Assembly: GCF_000312045.1 (NCBI RefSeq)
Contig: NZ_HE978634.1
Location: forward strand, 2,559,875-2,623,874
From: Noviherbaspirillum massiliense JC206
Lineage (GTDB): Bacteria > Pseudomonadota > Gammaproteobacteria > Burkholderiales > Burkholderiaceae_D
DNA: 64,000 nt
Direction of reading: 5' to 3'
A program made the translations under genes and the position numbers. Shown one piece after another: positions 27,261 to 37,138 of this stretch. The notes beneath the pieces were generated by a model. It worked only from the letters and a program-made list of their open reading frames with translations, had not been told where the DNA came from and did no database searches. Numbering within the stretch: the first letter of the stretch is position 1; every line of letters begins with the position of its first letter.

Positions 27261-29566
27261 GAACTCACTTGCTCAGCCAGCACTTCTTGATAAACGCTTT
27301 GGTAAGCGCTAACCATTGCTTCAACAGAAAAGTGACTCCGAACGCGTTGACGCTGAAGGTCACCAATTTTTTCTCGATCCTCGGGAGAATCAAGCAAGTC
27401 AACAATGATGTCCGATAACGCTTCTGCGTCTTCGGGCTGCGCCAAAAGATCACGATTCATTACGATTTCACTTAGGGCCCCTACGTCATATCCCACGACG
27501 GGTATTCGCATGTTCATCGCAAATGAACTAACCTGGCCAAAGCTCTCCTTCCAGACAGGGGCCACAAACAAGGACATTCGGCGGTAATATTTAGGCAACT
27601 CTTCGTAGCTGACATATCCGGTGAATTCAAAGTTATCACTGACCCCGGCCTCTGCAACCGTACGGCGGAAAGGTTCTAATAGACTCCCGCCTCCCACGAT
27701 TAATACTCGGGTCTGCGGACGCTTTTGAACCACCCTGATAAAAGGAATAATGGCGCGCTCATTTAGTTTATCCCGCTCCAGTCGATAAACCATTCCGACG
27801 CAATCGTTGGGAATCGATTCGTCAATTGTTCGTTCAAAATGCGAAAAATCCGAGCCTGGATATATAGTCATGTGAGAAGGATGGTCCTTACCAAAAACGT
27901 CTCGAACATAATCACTAACGTAAACATATTTACGAATAGAGTCAGACGTAAAAGGCGCTACTGGAGTATTCACATTCTCGATCACCGGAATACCTAAACG
28001 CTCTGCTGCCTCTATTGCTTTGGCATACCAGGATTCATCAGTGTCGCCCCAGTAGTGGACATGAATCAGGTCGGGTTTAAGGCGCAAAAAATGCCTAAGA
28101 AATGGCCGTTCCCCGTCGGGAAATCTGAACTCGGTAATATCTAGTCCAACATATGCTGGCGGACTTGGAATAAAACTCGTTACGATGCTCTGCTCATAAT
28201 CACAACCAAGACTTTCGATCAAATCTATAACTAGACGCGAAGAGCCTCCCAACATGAAATTTGCAATGACATGAATTACACGCGGCCGGTTGAATGAGAT
28301 GGAAGTCGGCTGCCGCACCACATAAGGATTATTTTCGCTACTGGCTGATCGAGGTAAATAGCGAAATTTGGTCCAGCACGATCTGACGTAACCAACTAAT
28401 GGAGAGAGCGCCGCACGGACAAAAGAAGGAGCGATCATTGATACGAACAAATAGGTGATACCTGCCAATTTCCTCAAGCCCCACGGTTGATGAATGACCG
28501 CGTCTCGCAATCTGAACCACTTAGTTCGTTTTATTGCGTCAAGCTCATTTTCTACACGCAAATATTCCGCCTTTATGTTCTTAAGAATATCTTTGGCATG
28601 CTTTAACTTCTCAAGGGACTCTAAATTTTCCCTTAGCTCGCTTCGAAGTTTGTGAACCTGCGAAACTGCCAAATCCGATTCATTGCGCCATATGCCCTTT
28701 GGTGTAATTTGCTGCTTCATGCAGTTGGCCGAAGCCAATGCCAACAAGCCTGCATGTTCTCGGATATCTAGTTTTATGCCTGAATCTACTCTAGATGCAT
28801 ATACCCCTGAAATTTTCACGTCGTTAAACTGCGCCTTCTCGAGAAGATATTGGAGCGAATAAGTAGAGTAATAAACAACGTGGGCTGGAGGGTGTCGATA
28901 AATCCAATTAGACGGATTTTTTACTGCATCAACAGATCTTGCATTCGGTGTAGTAATAGCTAAAGTAGTTTTCCTCCCAATCAATCCTTTACTGAAAAGA
29001 TCTTCAAACAACTTGTATGGGTTGGGCAAATGCTCAAGGACATCCAGCATTACGATGAGATCGAATTCATGCCCATCAGGCAAGTCATTTACCTCTTTAA
29101 CAATTGTTGCGTTTGCACCAAGCCGGCGCGTCGCAGTATTTCTCGCGTGTTCAGATATTTCAACACCAAAACATTTCCAACCTCGATTTGCAGCTATGCT
29201 AAGTTGCGTTCCGTAGGCGCATCCGACGTCCAGAACAGACATATTTTTGTTATTCGGAAAGCGTTCAAGTAGATTGCTAAATAATTCCAGTACGCCTGCC
29301 GTTTGCAGATCGTAATTATCGTATCCCCCTTGAATACCCCCTTCGAAATATTGTGAACCGTCATAATAATTTCGAAGCTCTGCTTCTGTCGGCATTGGAA
29401 AAACGAAATCAACGTCACAAAAATCACAAACGACGACCTCATAATTACCTACCTTGCATAGTTTCCTTTTTGCATTTCTAAGCCTGCAAACCGGGCAAGT
29501 TACTTCCTCAAGCGTCTTGTTAATAATGGCGCGAGACTCTTCTTCGCTCAAACTTCCGTAATCCAT
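27257..29566 (-). CDS. Methyltransferase-glycosyltransferase (GT4) fusion protein
   Basis: A 769-residue two-enzyme protein. Residues about 20-60 form a zinc-ribbon-like start (CPVC...CDFCDVDF). The methyltransferase domain with SVLDVGCAYGTQLSIAANRG and VMLDVLEHLPNPYKLFEDL extends to about 290. Residues about 300-345 are charged and likely coiled coil (LRENLESLEKLKHAKDILKN), followed by a basic/hydrophobic linker. From about 430 a GT4 domain begins with HVIANFMLGGSSRLVIDLIE and ends with the donor motif KESFGQVSSFAMNMRIPVVG. The ATG at 29566 is chosen because it lies two bases after the upstream stop with GGAAAG before it. It may add and methylate a terminal sugar on the exported chain. Confidence 0.85.
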   Translation of the reverse strand: MDYGSLSEEESRAIINKTLEEVTCPVCRLRNAKRKLCKVGNYEVVVCDFCDVDFVFPMPTEAELRNYYDGSQYFEGGIQGGYDNYDLQTAGVLELFSNLLERFPNNKNMSVLDVGCAYGTQLSIAANRGWKCFGVEISEHARNTATRRLGANATIVKEVNDLPDGHEFDLIVMLDVLEHLPNPYKLFEDLFSKGLIGRKTTLAITTPNARSVDAVKNPSNWIYRHPPAHVVYYSTYSLQYLLEKAQFNDVKISGVYASRVDSGIKLDIREHAGLLALASANCMKQQITPKGIWRNESDLAVSQVHKLRSELRENLESLEKLKHAKDILKNIKAEYLRVENELDAIKRTKWFRLRDAVIHQPWGLRKLAGITYLFVSMIAPSFVRAALSPLVGYVRSCWTKFRYLPRSASSENNPYVVRQPTSISFNRPRVIHVIANFMLGGSSRLVIDLIESLGCDYEQSIVTSFIPSPPAYVGLDITEFRFPDGERPFLRHFLRLKPDLIHVHYWGDTDESWYAKAIEAAERLGIPVIENVNTPVAPFTSDSIRKYVYVSDYVRDVFGKDHPSHMTIYPGSDFSHFERTIDESIPNDCVGMVYRLERDKLNERAIIPFIRVVQKRPQTRVLIVGGGSLLEPFRRTVAEAGVSDNFEFTGYVSYEELPKYYRRMSLFVAPVWKESFGQVSSFAMNMRIPVVGYDVGALSEIVMNRDLLAQPEDAEALSDIIVDLLDSPEDREKIGDLQRQRVRSHFSVEAMVSAYQSVYQEVLAEQVSS

Positions 29567-29568
29567 AA

Positions 29569-30261
29569 TTAGACTTTCCGAGCAATACACATCCAAGTCT
29601 GTGTATTATTGGCATCAGGTATGCGCTTATCTAACCAAAGAGCTAAGCGATTAATGATTCTATTGATACTTGGCTTATATATTTGACGTTCAGAGAGGTG
29701 ATCGAGAAATATTTGCGCGATCAGTATGTAAACGCCACCTGCAGATTCAACATCTTCAATTTTGAATCCAATATCCTCTAACTTTCTACTGATTCCAAAT
29801 TTTGTAAATCGCCAATAATCATGAGGCACTTCATGATGTCTCCACTCCATAGGGACAGAAATTATTAAACATCCTGAATTCGCTAAAAGCCTATAGCAAT
29901 CTCGCAAATAAAAATCGAAGTCATATACATGCTCCAATGTTTGCGTAGAAAGAATGGTATTTACAGATTCATTTGGCAGCGGCACGGGAGATCCTGGCTC
30001 CAGCTCAATATCTAGTTCAACCCCGGCAGCCGCAGCCACATCTGCACCAATATAACGTCGAATATTTTTTTGCAGTATTTGCCTGTATGGTTGCCCCCCA
30101 CACCCATAGTCCAAAAGAACACCTTTAGCTGCTGGAAGTCCCTTACGAAACATCCAATCATGCAAAAAACTTAACGCCAAATAATGATGATGACTTAGGT
30201 CGATATTCACACTTGAGATTCGTTTTAAGCCCTCTAGATCTTCTTTTAATGTGGAAGACAT
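29569..30261 (-). CDS. Class I SAM-dependent methyltransferase
   Basis: A 230-residue methyltransferase with motif I VLLDYGCGGQPYRQIL and the post-motif STQTLEHVYDFDFYLRDCYRLL typical of the Methyltransf_11 fold. The ATG at 30261 overlaps the upstream wzt stop by about 16 bases. Placed directly between wzt and the methyltransferase-GT fusion, it likely modifies the exported polysaccharide, perhaps giving the terminal mark that the Wzt tail reads. Substrate unknown. Confidence 0.84.
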   Translation of the reverse strand: MSSTLKEDLEGLKRISSVNIDLSHHHYLALSFLHDWMFRKGLPAAKGVLLDYGCGGQPYRQILQKNIRRYIGADVAAAAGVELDIELEPGSPVPLPNESVNTILSTQTLEHVYDFDFYLRDCYRLLANSGCLIISVPMEWRHHEVPHDYWRFTKFGISRKLEDIGFKIEDVESAGGVYILIAQIFLDHLSERQIYKPSINRIINRLALWLDKRIPDANNTQTWMCIARKV

Positions 30262-31541
30262 TTGCCGCCTCCCACTATCCATTCACATGGATGTATAAAC
30301 TTTCCCCAAGTTGGAAAAGATGATCTCACTGAAAAATAAACCGTTAAATCTGTCACGGCGTAGCAAATAGAGTGATCTTTTGAATATGCCCCTAACGCCA
30401 CCATATAATCTCCTGGTGCAAAACAAATCGGCGTAAAGACTAGCTCACCCCGAACTACATCGCCGCCTCTAACGGCTGGCCAAAAAACACCACATTCCCG
30501 GCTTGTTTGACCAATTAACCAATCCCCGTCATTCCGATAAACACTTATCGCGAAAATGACTTCATCTAAATTTTGCAATGCCTCTAGTGCAAAATTAAAT
30601 TTCATCTTTTCTCCCACGGTGTAAATTGCTGACTCACCATTCGAGGGGCGAGCCAAAGCACATTCCGTGAACCTGGCCATCTCTGTATTTTGTTGCTTAA
30701 TAATGTCGCTCTTATTGTTCTGCTCTGATTCACTTCCTATCATCGAAATGTAAAACTCGGAACAAACATGAATAGGGTGCCCCATAGCTTTCACTTTTCC
30801 AGCGTTGAGCCAAATTACATAATCACAGATCATTTGAAGCGTGCTTAAATCATGCGACACAAATAAAAGGGTTGTACCTCTTTCGCGAAGCTCTTTGATC
30901 TTCAATATGCACTTATTGCGAAATGCGATATCACCGACACTGAGAGCTTCGTCGACAACCAATATATCAGGCTCAATATGGACGGCTATAGCAAACGCCA
31001 GCCTGACAAACATCCCGCTGGAGTAGGTTTTTACAGGCTGCTCAAGAAAATTGCCGATGTCTGCAAAAGCGACGATATCGTCGAAGCGTGCCTCTATTTC
31101 TTTCTGACTTAGCCCCAATACGCTAGCATTCATAAATACATTTTCACGCCCTGTGAACTCTGGGTTAAAACCTGCCCCGAGCTCCAACAGTGCCGCGATC
31201 CTTCCATTGACTTCCACTGTGCCGCTTGTCGGAGTCAACGTACCGCATAGAATTTGGAGAAGAGTTGATTTTCCTGCTCCATTGCGTCCAAGTATTCCTA
31301 ATGCCTGCCCTCTCTTGATTTCGAATGACACTTCTTTCAGCGCCCAGAATTCACGGTAGTATTGCTTAGGCGTTCCTCCAATAAGACGTTGCAAGCGTGG
31401 AGCGACAAACTGCTTAAGCCGATCACGTGGAGTGTCATAGATTTGGTAACGTTTACTGAGATTACTGACGCGAATTGCAAAGTCGACTTCCACCATATCC
31501 TTCTCTAGCGTGCTTTGGATTGCCTGGTCATTAAAGGACAT
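30246..31541 (-). CDS. wzt: Polysaccharide ABC transporter ATPase with carbohydrate-binding tail
   Basis: A 431-residue ATP-binding subunit of an O-antigen/capsule exporter. Walker A is GRNGAGKST. The signature is TYSSGMFVRLAFAIA and Walker B is DILVVDEALSVGD. The N-terminal extension and PKQYYREFWALKEVSF are typical of Wzt. Residues about 285-431 form a Wzt_C-type domain, known in other Wzt proteins to recognise the modified non-reducing end of the glycan. Start at 31541 is preferred (MSFNDQ), overlapping the wzm stop by about 10 bases. Works with Wzm at 31531-32361. Confidence 0.92.
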   Translation of the reverse strand: MSFNDQAIQSTLEKDMVEVDFAIRVSNLSKRYQIYDTPRDRLKQFVAPRLQRLIGGTPKQYYREFWALKEVSFEIKRGQALGILGRNGAGKSTLLQILCGTLTPTSGTVEVNGRIAALLELGAGFNPEFTGRENVFMNASVLGLSQKEIEARFDDIVAFADIGNFLEQPVKTYSSGMFVRLAFAIAVHIEPDILVVDEALSVGDIAFRNKCILKIKELRERGTTLLFVSHDLSTLQMICDYVIWLNAGKVKAMGHPIHVCSEFYISMIGSESEQNNKSDIIKQQNTEMARFTECALARPSNGESAIYTVGEKMKFNFALEALQNLDEVIFAISVYRNDGDWLIGQTSRECGVFWPAVRGGDVVRGELVFTPICFAPGDYMVALGAYSKDHSICYAVTDLTVYFSVRSSFPTWGKFIHPCEWIVGGGKCLPH

Positions 31542-32361
31542 CTGCAAACCCTCTCCTGGTTTTTTGGAACCAGGCGTAACCAATCCAAGCCACAACAACT
31601 GAAACCAGTGTATAAATAGCTAGCCCTACCCAATTAGGCGTATGGCCCCAAACGATCACTTCGCGCAATTGCTCGATAATGAAAGTAAGCGGATTGACCA
31701 TGAGCCAAGGTCGAAGTTGTTCGGGCAACGCATTCACCGGATAAAAAACCGGGGATAGAAACATCATTACTGAGGTGATGATCCCGATTGTTTGTGCGAC
31801 ATCTCGTAAAAATACGCCAAGAGACGATAATATCCAAGCTACTCCCATGGTAACTACGACTAGAGGTAGGAGGATGAATGGGGCAAAAACGACTGTCCAA
31901 TGCAGATACTGGTTCAAAAATACAAATGCAGTCAGCAAAACACCTAGACTAATAAAAGTGTGAAATAACGCTGCACCCATTGCAATTACCGGCAGTATCT
32001 CGATTGGAAATACAACCTTCTTTACGTAGTTAACGTTTGAAAGAATTAAGCTGGGTGCTCGATTGAGCACTTCAGAAAAAAGAGTATGAACAATCATTCC
32101 AGCGAAGAGCAGAACAGCAAACTGAGCCTTACCCGAATCGCCATCGATCCCCCAGCGTGCTTTAAACACGGTCGAAAACACGAAGGTATATACGACAAGC
32201 ATAAATACCGGATTAAAAAACGACCATGCCAAACCCATTACTGATCCGCGATATCGGCCTACGACTTCGCGCCGAATCATCCGCTTTATGAGTTGTCGAT
32301 TACTCCAGAGGCTGTGAGCTAACTCGAAGAGCGAAGTAGAATGGGGAGCTTGCGGGTTCAT
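31531..32361 (-). CDS. wzm: Polysaccharide ABC transporter permease
   Basis: A 276-residue inner-membrane protein with six hydrophobic segments and the ABC-2 layout: REVVGRYRGSVMGLAWSFFNP near the N-terminus and FLSPVFYPVNALPEQLRPW before the last helices. It forms the channel that exports a completed lipid-linked polysaccharide with Wzt. Its ATG overlaps the rfbC stop by four bases, so rfbBDAC-wzm-wzt is one coupled operon. Confidence 0.93.
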   Translation of the reverse strand: MNPQAPHSTSLFELAHSLWSNRQLIKRMIRREVVGRYRGSVMGLAWSFFNPVFMLVVYTFVFSTVFKARWGIDGDSGKAQFAVLLFAGMIVHTLFSEVLNRAPSLILSNVNYVKKVVFPIEILPVIAMGAALFHTFISLGVLLTAFVFLNQYLHWTVVFAPFILLPLVVVTMGVAWILSSLGVFLRDVAQTIGIITSVMMFLSPVFYPVNALPEQLRPWLMVNPLTFIIEQLREVIVWGHTPNWVGLAIYTLVSVVVAWIGYAWFQKTRRGFADVL

Positions 32362-32903
32362 GCGAATACTTCTGCTTCTACAAAGCGCAACCCGGCTTTA
32401 TCTTTGCTGGACAATTGCGGTTCTAAATTAATTGGCCACTCAATGCTTATTGAAGGATCACTCCATAGAATGGCGCGCTCGAATTCAGGAGCATAATAGT
32501 TTGTAGTCTTGTACAGGAATTCTGCTGTTTCGGAGAGTACAGCAAAGCCATGAGCAAAACCTTCAGGGATCCAAAGCTGTCTCTTATTTTCAGCGCTAAG
32601 AATTTCACCAACCCATTTCCCGAATGTAGGAGAAGATTTGCGGATATCGACGGCAACGTCAAACACCTCTCCTGACACTACGCGAACAAGCTTTCCTTGG
32701 GGCTGCTTGATCTGATAGTGAAGTCCGCGCAGCACGTTCTTCGCCGATCGCGAATGGTTATCCTGTACAAACTTTACTTCCCGCCCGATTGCTTGATTGA
32801 ACTGCCGCTGATTGAAGCTCTCGAAGAAGAAGCCGCGATCGTCGCCGAATACGCGGGGTTCAAGCAGTACAACGTCGGGGATAGCGAGAGGCGTGGCTTT
32901 CAT
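32358..32903 (-). CDS. rfbC: dTDP-4-dehydrorhamnose 3,5-epimerase
   Basis: A 181-residue cupin-fold epimerase, third step of dTDP-L-rhamnose synthesis. Visible motifs are FFESFNQRQF, NHSRSAKNVLRGLHYQ (catalytic His within), VDIRKSSPTFGKW and WIPEGFAHGFAVLSE. Standard length. It overlaps rfbA by one base (TGATG) and wzm by four. Confidence 0.95.
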   Translation of the reverse strand: MKATPLAIPDVVLLEPRVFGDDRGFFFESFNQRQFNQAIGREVKFVQDNHSRSAKNVLRGLHYQIKQPQGKLVRVVSGEVFDVAVDIRKSSPTFGKWVGEILSAENKRQLWIPEGFAHGFAVLSETAEFLYKTTNYYAPEFERAILWSDPSISIEWPINLEPQLSSKDKAGLRFVEAEVFA

Positions 32904-33784
32904 CAGAATACCGTTTCCTTTAACAGCCGCTGCAGATAGCGGCCATACCCATTTTTACCAAGCGGCTGCGCCAGTTTTTCCAGCTGAGCCGCATCAATCC
33001 ATTTCTGGCGAAAGGCGATCTCTTCCAGGCAAGCGACCTTTAGTCCCTGCCTCGCTTCCAGCGTCGCAATGAAGTGGCTTGCATCGAGCATCGATTCATG
33101 AGTGCCGGTATCCAGCCAGGCGTAGCCGCGGCCCATGATTTCTACTGAAAGGCTTCCCTGCTGCAGGTACAACCGGTTCAGGTCCGTAATTTCCAGTTCG
33201 CCCCGCACCGATGGTTTGAGGCTTTTGGCGAAATTGACGACCTGCCTATCATAGAAGTAGAGACCGGTTACGGCATAACTGGATTTGGGTTGGACTGGTT
33301 TTTCTTCAATGCTGATTGCCTTGCCTGTCGTATCGAATTCGACGACGCCATAACGCTCCGGGTCATGCACATGATATGCGAACACGCTCGCGCCTTCCTC
33401 GCGTCCCATGGCATTGACAAGCAAGTGGTGAAAGTCATGCCCGTGGAAGATGTTGTCGCCAAGGACTAGCGCCGAGAGATCGTTCCCGATAAACGATTCC
33501 CCGATCAGGAAGGCTTGTGCCAATCCGTCCGGCGACGGCTGGACTGCATACGAGAGATCCATCCCCCATTGCTCGCCGCTGCCGAGAAGCTGTTCGAAGC
33601 GCGGCGTGTCTTGCGGTGTCGAGATGATGAGTACATCCCGGATGCCGGCCAGCATGAGTGTGCTGAGCGGGTAATAAATCATCGGCTTGTCGAAGACTGG
33701 CAGCAGCTGCTTGGAGACCGCAAGCGTTGCCGGATAAAGCCGGGTACCGGATCCACCGGCCAGGATAATACCCTTGCGTTTCAT
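32903..33784 (-). CDS. rfbA: Glucose-1-phosphate thymidylyltransferase
   Basis: A 293-residue nucleotidyltransferase that makes dTDP-glucose from glucose-1-phosphate and dTTP. The signature [20 protein letters not shown] is at the N-terminus, followed by [13 protein letters not shown] and [11 protein letters not shown]. Length is standard. It overlaps rfbD by four bases (33781-33784). It is more GC-rich than the glycosyltransferase genes to its left. Confidence 0.96.
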   Translation of the reverse strand: MKRKGIILAGGSGTRLYPATLAVSKQLLPVFDKPMIYYPLSTLMLAGIRDVLIISTPQDTPRFEQLLGSGEQWGMDLSYAVQPSPDGLAQAFLIGESFIGNDLSALVLGDNIFHGHDFHHLLVNAMGREEGASVFAYHVHDPERYGVVEFDTTGKAISIEEKPVQPKSSYAVTGLYFYDRQVVNFAKSLKPSVRGELEITDLNRLYLQQGSLSVEIMGRGYAWLDTGTHESMLDASHFIATLEARQGLKVACLEEIAFRQKWIDAAQLEKLAQPLGKNGYGRYLQRLLKETVF

Positions 33785-34680
33785 ATTGCTCCTTGGGCGC
33801 TCAATTCATCGATCAGGCGCCGGACGTGGTATTGCCACTCCGGCAGTTGAAGATCGAAAGTTTGAGTCAGCTTGGTTGTATCCAGACGCGAATTCTTCGG
33901 CCGTACTGCGGGAAGCGGGTATGCTTCGGAGGGAATCGGCTGCACTGCATCGCCTTTCGCCTTGAGTATGGCGCCGCTCGACTCGGCCCGTTGGAGGACA
34001 TACTGTGCGTATGCGTGCCAAGTGGTGTGCCCGCCTGCAGTCAAATGATAGGCGCCGGCAAATTCAGGTTTCGCTTGCTGGCCAATACGGTGCAGGACAA
34101 GAGCGGTGACATCCGCGATCAGTTCGGCGCTGGTGGGTGCTCCGTATTGATCGGCAATGACCTTCAACTGATTGCGCTCCTTTGCCAGACGCAGCATGGT
34201 CTTGGCAAAGTTGCCTCCCCGCGCGGCATATACCCAGCTGGTACGGAAGATCAGATGCTTTGCGTGATGATCGCGGATCAGCCGTTCGCCTTCAAGCTTG
34301 GTCTGACCGTATACCGATATTGGATTGGTCAGATCGTCTTCCTCATAAGGAGAGGATTTCTTTCCGTCAAAAACATAGTCCGTTGAATAATGCACCAGCC
34401 ATGCATTCAGCCGGTCGGCTTCTTCCGCCAGTACGCCCGGAGCCTGGGCATTAATCTGGCGCGCCTTCTCCGGATCGGACTCGGCCTTGTCCACTGCGGT
34501 GTAGGCCGCAGCGTTCACAATCACCGCAGGCTGAATGCCGCGAATTAATTGGCGCAGGCTTTCTGGTTTTTCGAGGTCGGCTTCGTTTCTGCCGAACGCA
34601 TGAAGCTCGCCCAGCGGGGAAAGAGAACGCTGCAATTCCCAGCCGACCTGGCCATCTTTACCGAGCAACAGGATTTTCAT
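33781..34680 (-). CDS. rfbD: dTDP-4-dehydrorhamnose reductase
   Basis: A 299-residue SDR, last step of dTDP-L-rhamnose synthesis. It starts [20 protein letters not shown], with [16 protein letters not shown], the YGQTKLEGE catalytic Tyr/Lys pair and FRTSWVY. The ATG at 34680 overlaps the rfbB stop in an ATGA arrangement; a longer upstream start would add a non-conserved 23-residue tail. Confidence 0.95.
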   Translation of the reverse strand: MKILLLGKDGQVGWELQRSLSPLGELHAFGRNEADLEKPESLRQLIRGIQPAVIVNAAAYTAVDKAESDPEKARQINAQAPGVLAEEADRLNAWLVHYSTDYVFDGKKSSPYEEDDLTNPISVYGQTKLEGERLIRDHHAKHLIFRTSWVYAARGGNFAKTMLRLAKERNQLKVIADQYGAPTSAELIADVTALVLHRIGQQAKPEFAGAYHLTAGGHTTWHAYAQYVLQRAESSGAILKAKGDAVQPIPSEAYPLPAVRPKNSRLDTTKLTQTFDLQLPEWQYHVRRLIDELSAQGAI

Positions 34681-35744
34681 GGTGCTCGCCGACCGTAATT
34701 CTTTTCGACCCATTCCCGATAAGCACCAGATTGCACGTTGCGTACCCAATCCTGGTTATCGAGATACCACTGCACGGTTTTGCGGATACCGGTATCAAAG
34801 GTCTCCGCTGGCTTCCAGCCCAGTTCCTGCTCGATTTTGCGGGCATCGATGGCGTAGCGCCGGTCGTGGCCCGGACGGTCTGCCACGAAGGTGATCTGTT
34901 CGCAATAAGACCTGCCGTCGTCCCGGGGGCGCAGCTGATCCATCAGCTTGCAGATGGTGTGAACGATATCGATGTTGGCTTTCTCGTTCCAGCCACCGAC
35001 ATTGTAGGTTTCGCCTGGCGTGCCTGCTTCCAGCACACGGCGGATGGCACTGCAATGATCCTTCACATAGAGCCAGTCGCGGATTTGCTGCCCGTCGCCG
35101 TACACCGGCAGGTTCTTGCCCGCCAGCGCATTCACAATCATCAGCGGGATCAGCTTTTCCGGAAAGTGGTAAGGCCCGTAGTTGTTGGAACAATTCGTGG
35201 TCAGAACCGGCAGCCCGTAGGTGTGGTGATAAGCGCGCACAAGGTGGTCGCTTGCCGCCTTGCTGGCAGAGTACGGGCTGTTCGGCTCGTAGCGATTGGT
35301 TTCGCGGAAGGCCGAGTCATCTTTCGCGAGAGAGCCGTAGACCTCGTCGGTTGAGACATGCAGGAAGCGGAAATCCGTTTTGTCGTCGCCGGACAGCTCG
35401 CCCCAGTACGCCTTTGCTGCTTCCAGCAGTCGGAAAGTGCCGACGACGTTGGTCTCGATGAAGGCTTCCGGTCCGTGGATGGAACGGTCGACGTGGGACT
35501 CGGCTGCAAAGTTGACAATGGCGCGCGGCTTGTGCTGAGCCAGTAGTGACGACACCAGGGCTGAATCGCCGATGTCGCCCTGTACGAAGATGTGGCGGCA
35601 ATCGCCCTGCAGGGAAGCCAGGGTTTCCAGGTTGCCTGCGTAAGTAAGCTTGTCGAGATTGATGACTGGCTCATCCTTCTGGGCCAACCAGTCCAGCACA
35701 AAATTAGCTCCGATGAATCCAGCGCCGCCTGTCACTAAAATCAT
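34677..35744 (-). CDS. rfbB: dTDP-glucose 4,6-dehydratase
   Basis: A 355-residue extended SDR and the second enzyme of dTDP-rhamnose synthesis, although its gene comes first in the operon. It has [16 protein letters not shown], the catalytic STDEVYG with Asp-Glu next to Thr, and [10 protein letters not shown] (YxxxK). The ATG at 35744 with AGGA eight bases upstream is chosen over a TTG at 35765. The order rfbB-rfbD-rfbA-rfbC is the usual one. Confidence 0.95.
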   Translation of the reverse strand: MILVTGGAGFIGANFVLDWLAQKDEPVINLDKLTYAGNLETLASLQGDCRHIFVQGDIGDSALVSSLLAQHKPRAIVNFAAESHVDRSIHGPEAFIETNVVGTFRLLEAAKAYWGELSGDDKTDFRFLHVSTDEVYGSLAKDDSAFRETNRYEPNSPYSASKAASDHLVRAYHHTYGLPVLTTNCSNNYGPYHFPEKLIPLMIVNALAGKNLPVYGDGQQIRDWLYVKDHCSAIRRVLEAGTPGETYNVGGWNEKANIDIVHTICKLMDQLRPRDDGRSYCEQITFVADRPGHDRRYAIDARKIEQELGWKPAETFDTGIRKTVQWYLDNQDWVRNVQSGAYREWVEKNYGRRAP

Positions 35745-36082
35745 TCTGTCATCCTGAGTATTCAACTACATTTACGGGTCACCCACTAGCCTTTTCCAGC
35801 AAGGCCACCAGGGGCGAATTTGGCAATTACTCCTTCTGATATATAACCGTCCGCCTCCATGCTACTTAGCGAAAGCTTGCCGAATTTCATAGAAATCTGA
35901 ACAATTCCTGAAAATTCCCGGCACGTAGCCGACTTTTTTGCGGTCCGTAATTTTACTCTGGCGCAGCGGCTATACCAAATTCAAATAGATATTTTTACAA
36001 TAAATCAACGTTGAATCTTTGAAGACCTTGCCATATCAGGAAAGAAAGTGAAGGAATTACCTCAAATTCTACGAATGCTCAT
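35745..36082. other. Intergenic stretch, 338 bases, upstream of rfbB
   Basis: No gene is visible. This AT-rich stretch separates the leftward methyltransferase gene (36083-36805) from rfbB and probably carries the main promoter of the rhamnose/ABC-exporter operon. Several weak TTG...TATA-like pairs exist near 35960-36010 on the minus strand but none is convincing. No JUMPstart element was recognised. Confidence 0.45.
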
Positions 36083-36805
36083 TCATCGATATTTTTTTTG
36101 TGTAACGAAATAGATTTCGGGGTTTAGCCAGCGGCCCAACACTGGAAAAGGGCTGCACAGCACAAACAGCAGTTCGAACTGTTTGCGAAGATGATTTTTT
36201 AGGCGACGATAGTCAAAGCCGGTATGGTGAAAGTGAAACTGAAAACCTGGAGCAATTTCGGCCGTAGGACGATTCAGAAGAGGAATACCGATCAATGAGT
36301 ACAAAACATTCTTTGGATTAGCGTCATACTCCCCAAAGCGCCGAAGCATTCGGAAACATCCTTTATAGAGTGCCGGCAAACCAATTTCAATCGGCACACC
36401 GAATACGGCTAAACCACGATCTTTCAAGCAATCGTCAATCTGTTGCAAAGCATCTTCAGTTTCTTTCAAAGGAAGGTGTTCGAAGACTTCAAGACAAAAC
36501 AGAATATCAACGGACATCCTTTGAATGGACCCGAGATTGGCATGAAACTCAACATTTGGTATTGAAGATAGGTTCTCCTTTGCCTGGAGTAGCAAATCAT
36601 TTACAGGCTCATAGCAAATTATTCTGGCATTCGGATATTTCCTCGAAAGAAGCTTACATAGTTCTCCGTTGCCCGCACCAAAATCGCAAACAACAGCCGG
36701 GGCTTTGAAACGTGATACTGCCTGGACTGCGGAGACTAGCCTTCTTCGTTGCAGCCACCGCTTGACCGGATTTTTGTCTTTGAAGGTGATTTCAGCATAT
36801 GACAT
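36083..36805 (-). CDS. Class I SAM-dependent methyltransferase
   Basis: A 240-residue methyltransferase-fold protein: motif I VVCDFGAGNGELCKLLSRKY, then IICYEPVNDLLLQAKENL, and LFCLEVFEHLPLKETEDALQ as the post-motif. The ATG at 36805 is preferred over a TTG at 36814. AT-rich, isolated on both sides by spacers of more than 300 bases, so probably its own transcription unit. A role in glycan or lipid modification is inferred from location only. Confidence 0.78.
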   Translation of the reverse strand: MSYAEITFKDKNPVKRWLQRRRLVSAVQAVSRFKAPAVVCDFGAGNGELCKLLSRKYPNARIICYEPVNDLLLQAKENLSSIPNVEFHANLGSIQRMSVDILFCLEVFEHLPLKETEDALQQIDDCLKDRGLAVFGVPIEIGLPALYKGCFRMLRRFGEYDANPKNVLYSLIGIPLLNRPTAEIAPGFQFHFHHTGFDYRRLKNHLRKQFELLFVLCSPFPVLGRWLNPEIYFVTQKKYR

Positions 36806-37138
36806 ACTCAGCAACTTTCATTAGGTACCATGGTTAGATTCGGCTATCTCTTAGATGAATAGCAAATGCTTAACTTCGAAGGAAATTTCTCAATTGTATT
36901 CTTCAGCCATCTGACAAGAAAATTTTCCTGTTTGATGTATAAAGTGAAGCGATAGAGAGCGTGCAAAGAGCAGGGAAAATACAGTACCAATAGAAACCTA
37001 TGCCTTAAAGTGGCGCATCAGAAAAAAATCCGGTGCAAGACACGTTCACGATGCGTATAAGACCTCCCAAAAAAGAAAGAGCGCCTTATTCTGGCGCTCT
37101 TTCTTAGTTCCCTTTTTAAAAGCTGGGTCGAATATTTT
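36806..37138. other. Intergenic stretch, 333 bases, containing a terminator
   Basis: No coding sequence is seen between the methyltransferase gene and gmd. The right end carries a strong hairpin terminator for the manC-gmd unit (37069-37105). The rest is AT-rich and presumably contains the promoter of the methyltransferase gene. Base composition changes sharply here, from AT-rich cluster to GC-rich gmd. Confidence 0.55.
37069..37105 (-). terminator. Rho-independent terminator of manC-gmd
   Basis: A perfect 13-base-pair stem (37073-37085 with 37093-37105, arms AAGAAAGAGCGCC and GGCGCTCTTTCTT) closes a 7-base loop. On the minus strand it is followed by six T residues at 37074-37069, partly within the stem base. 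It lies 34 bases after the gmd stop. Confidence 0.9.
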
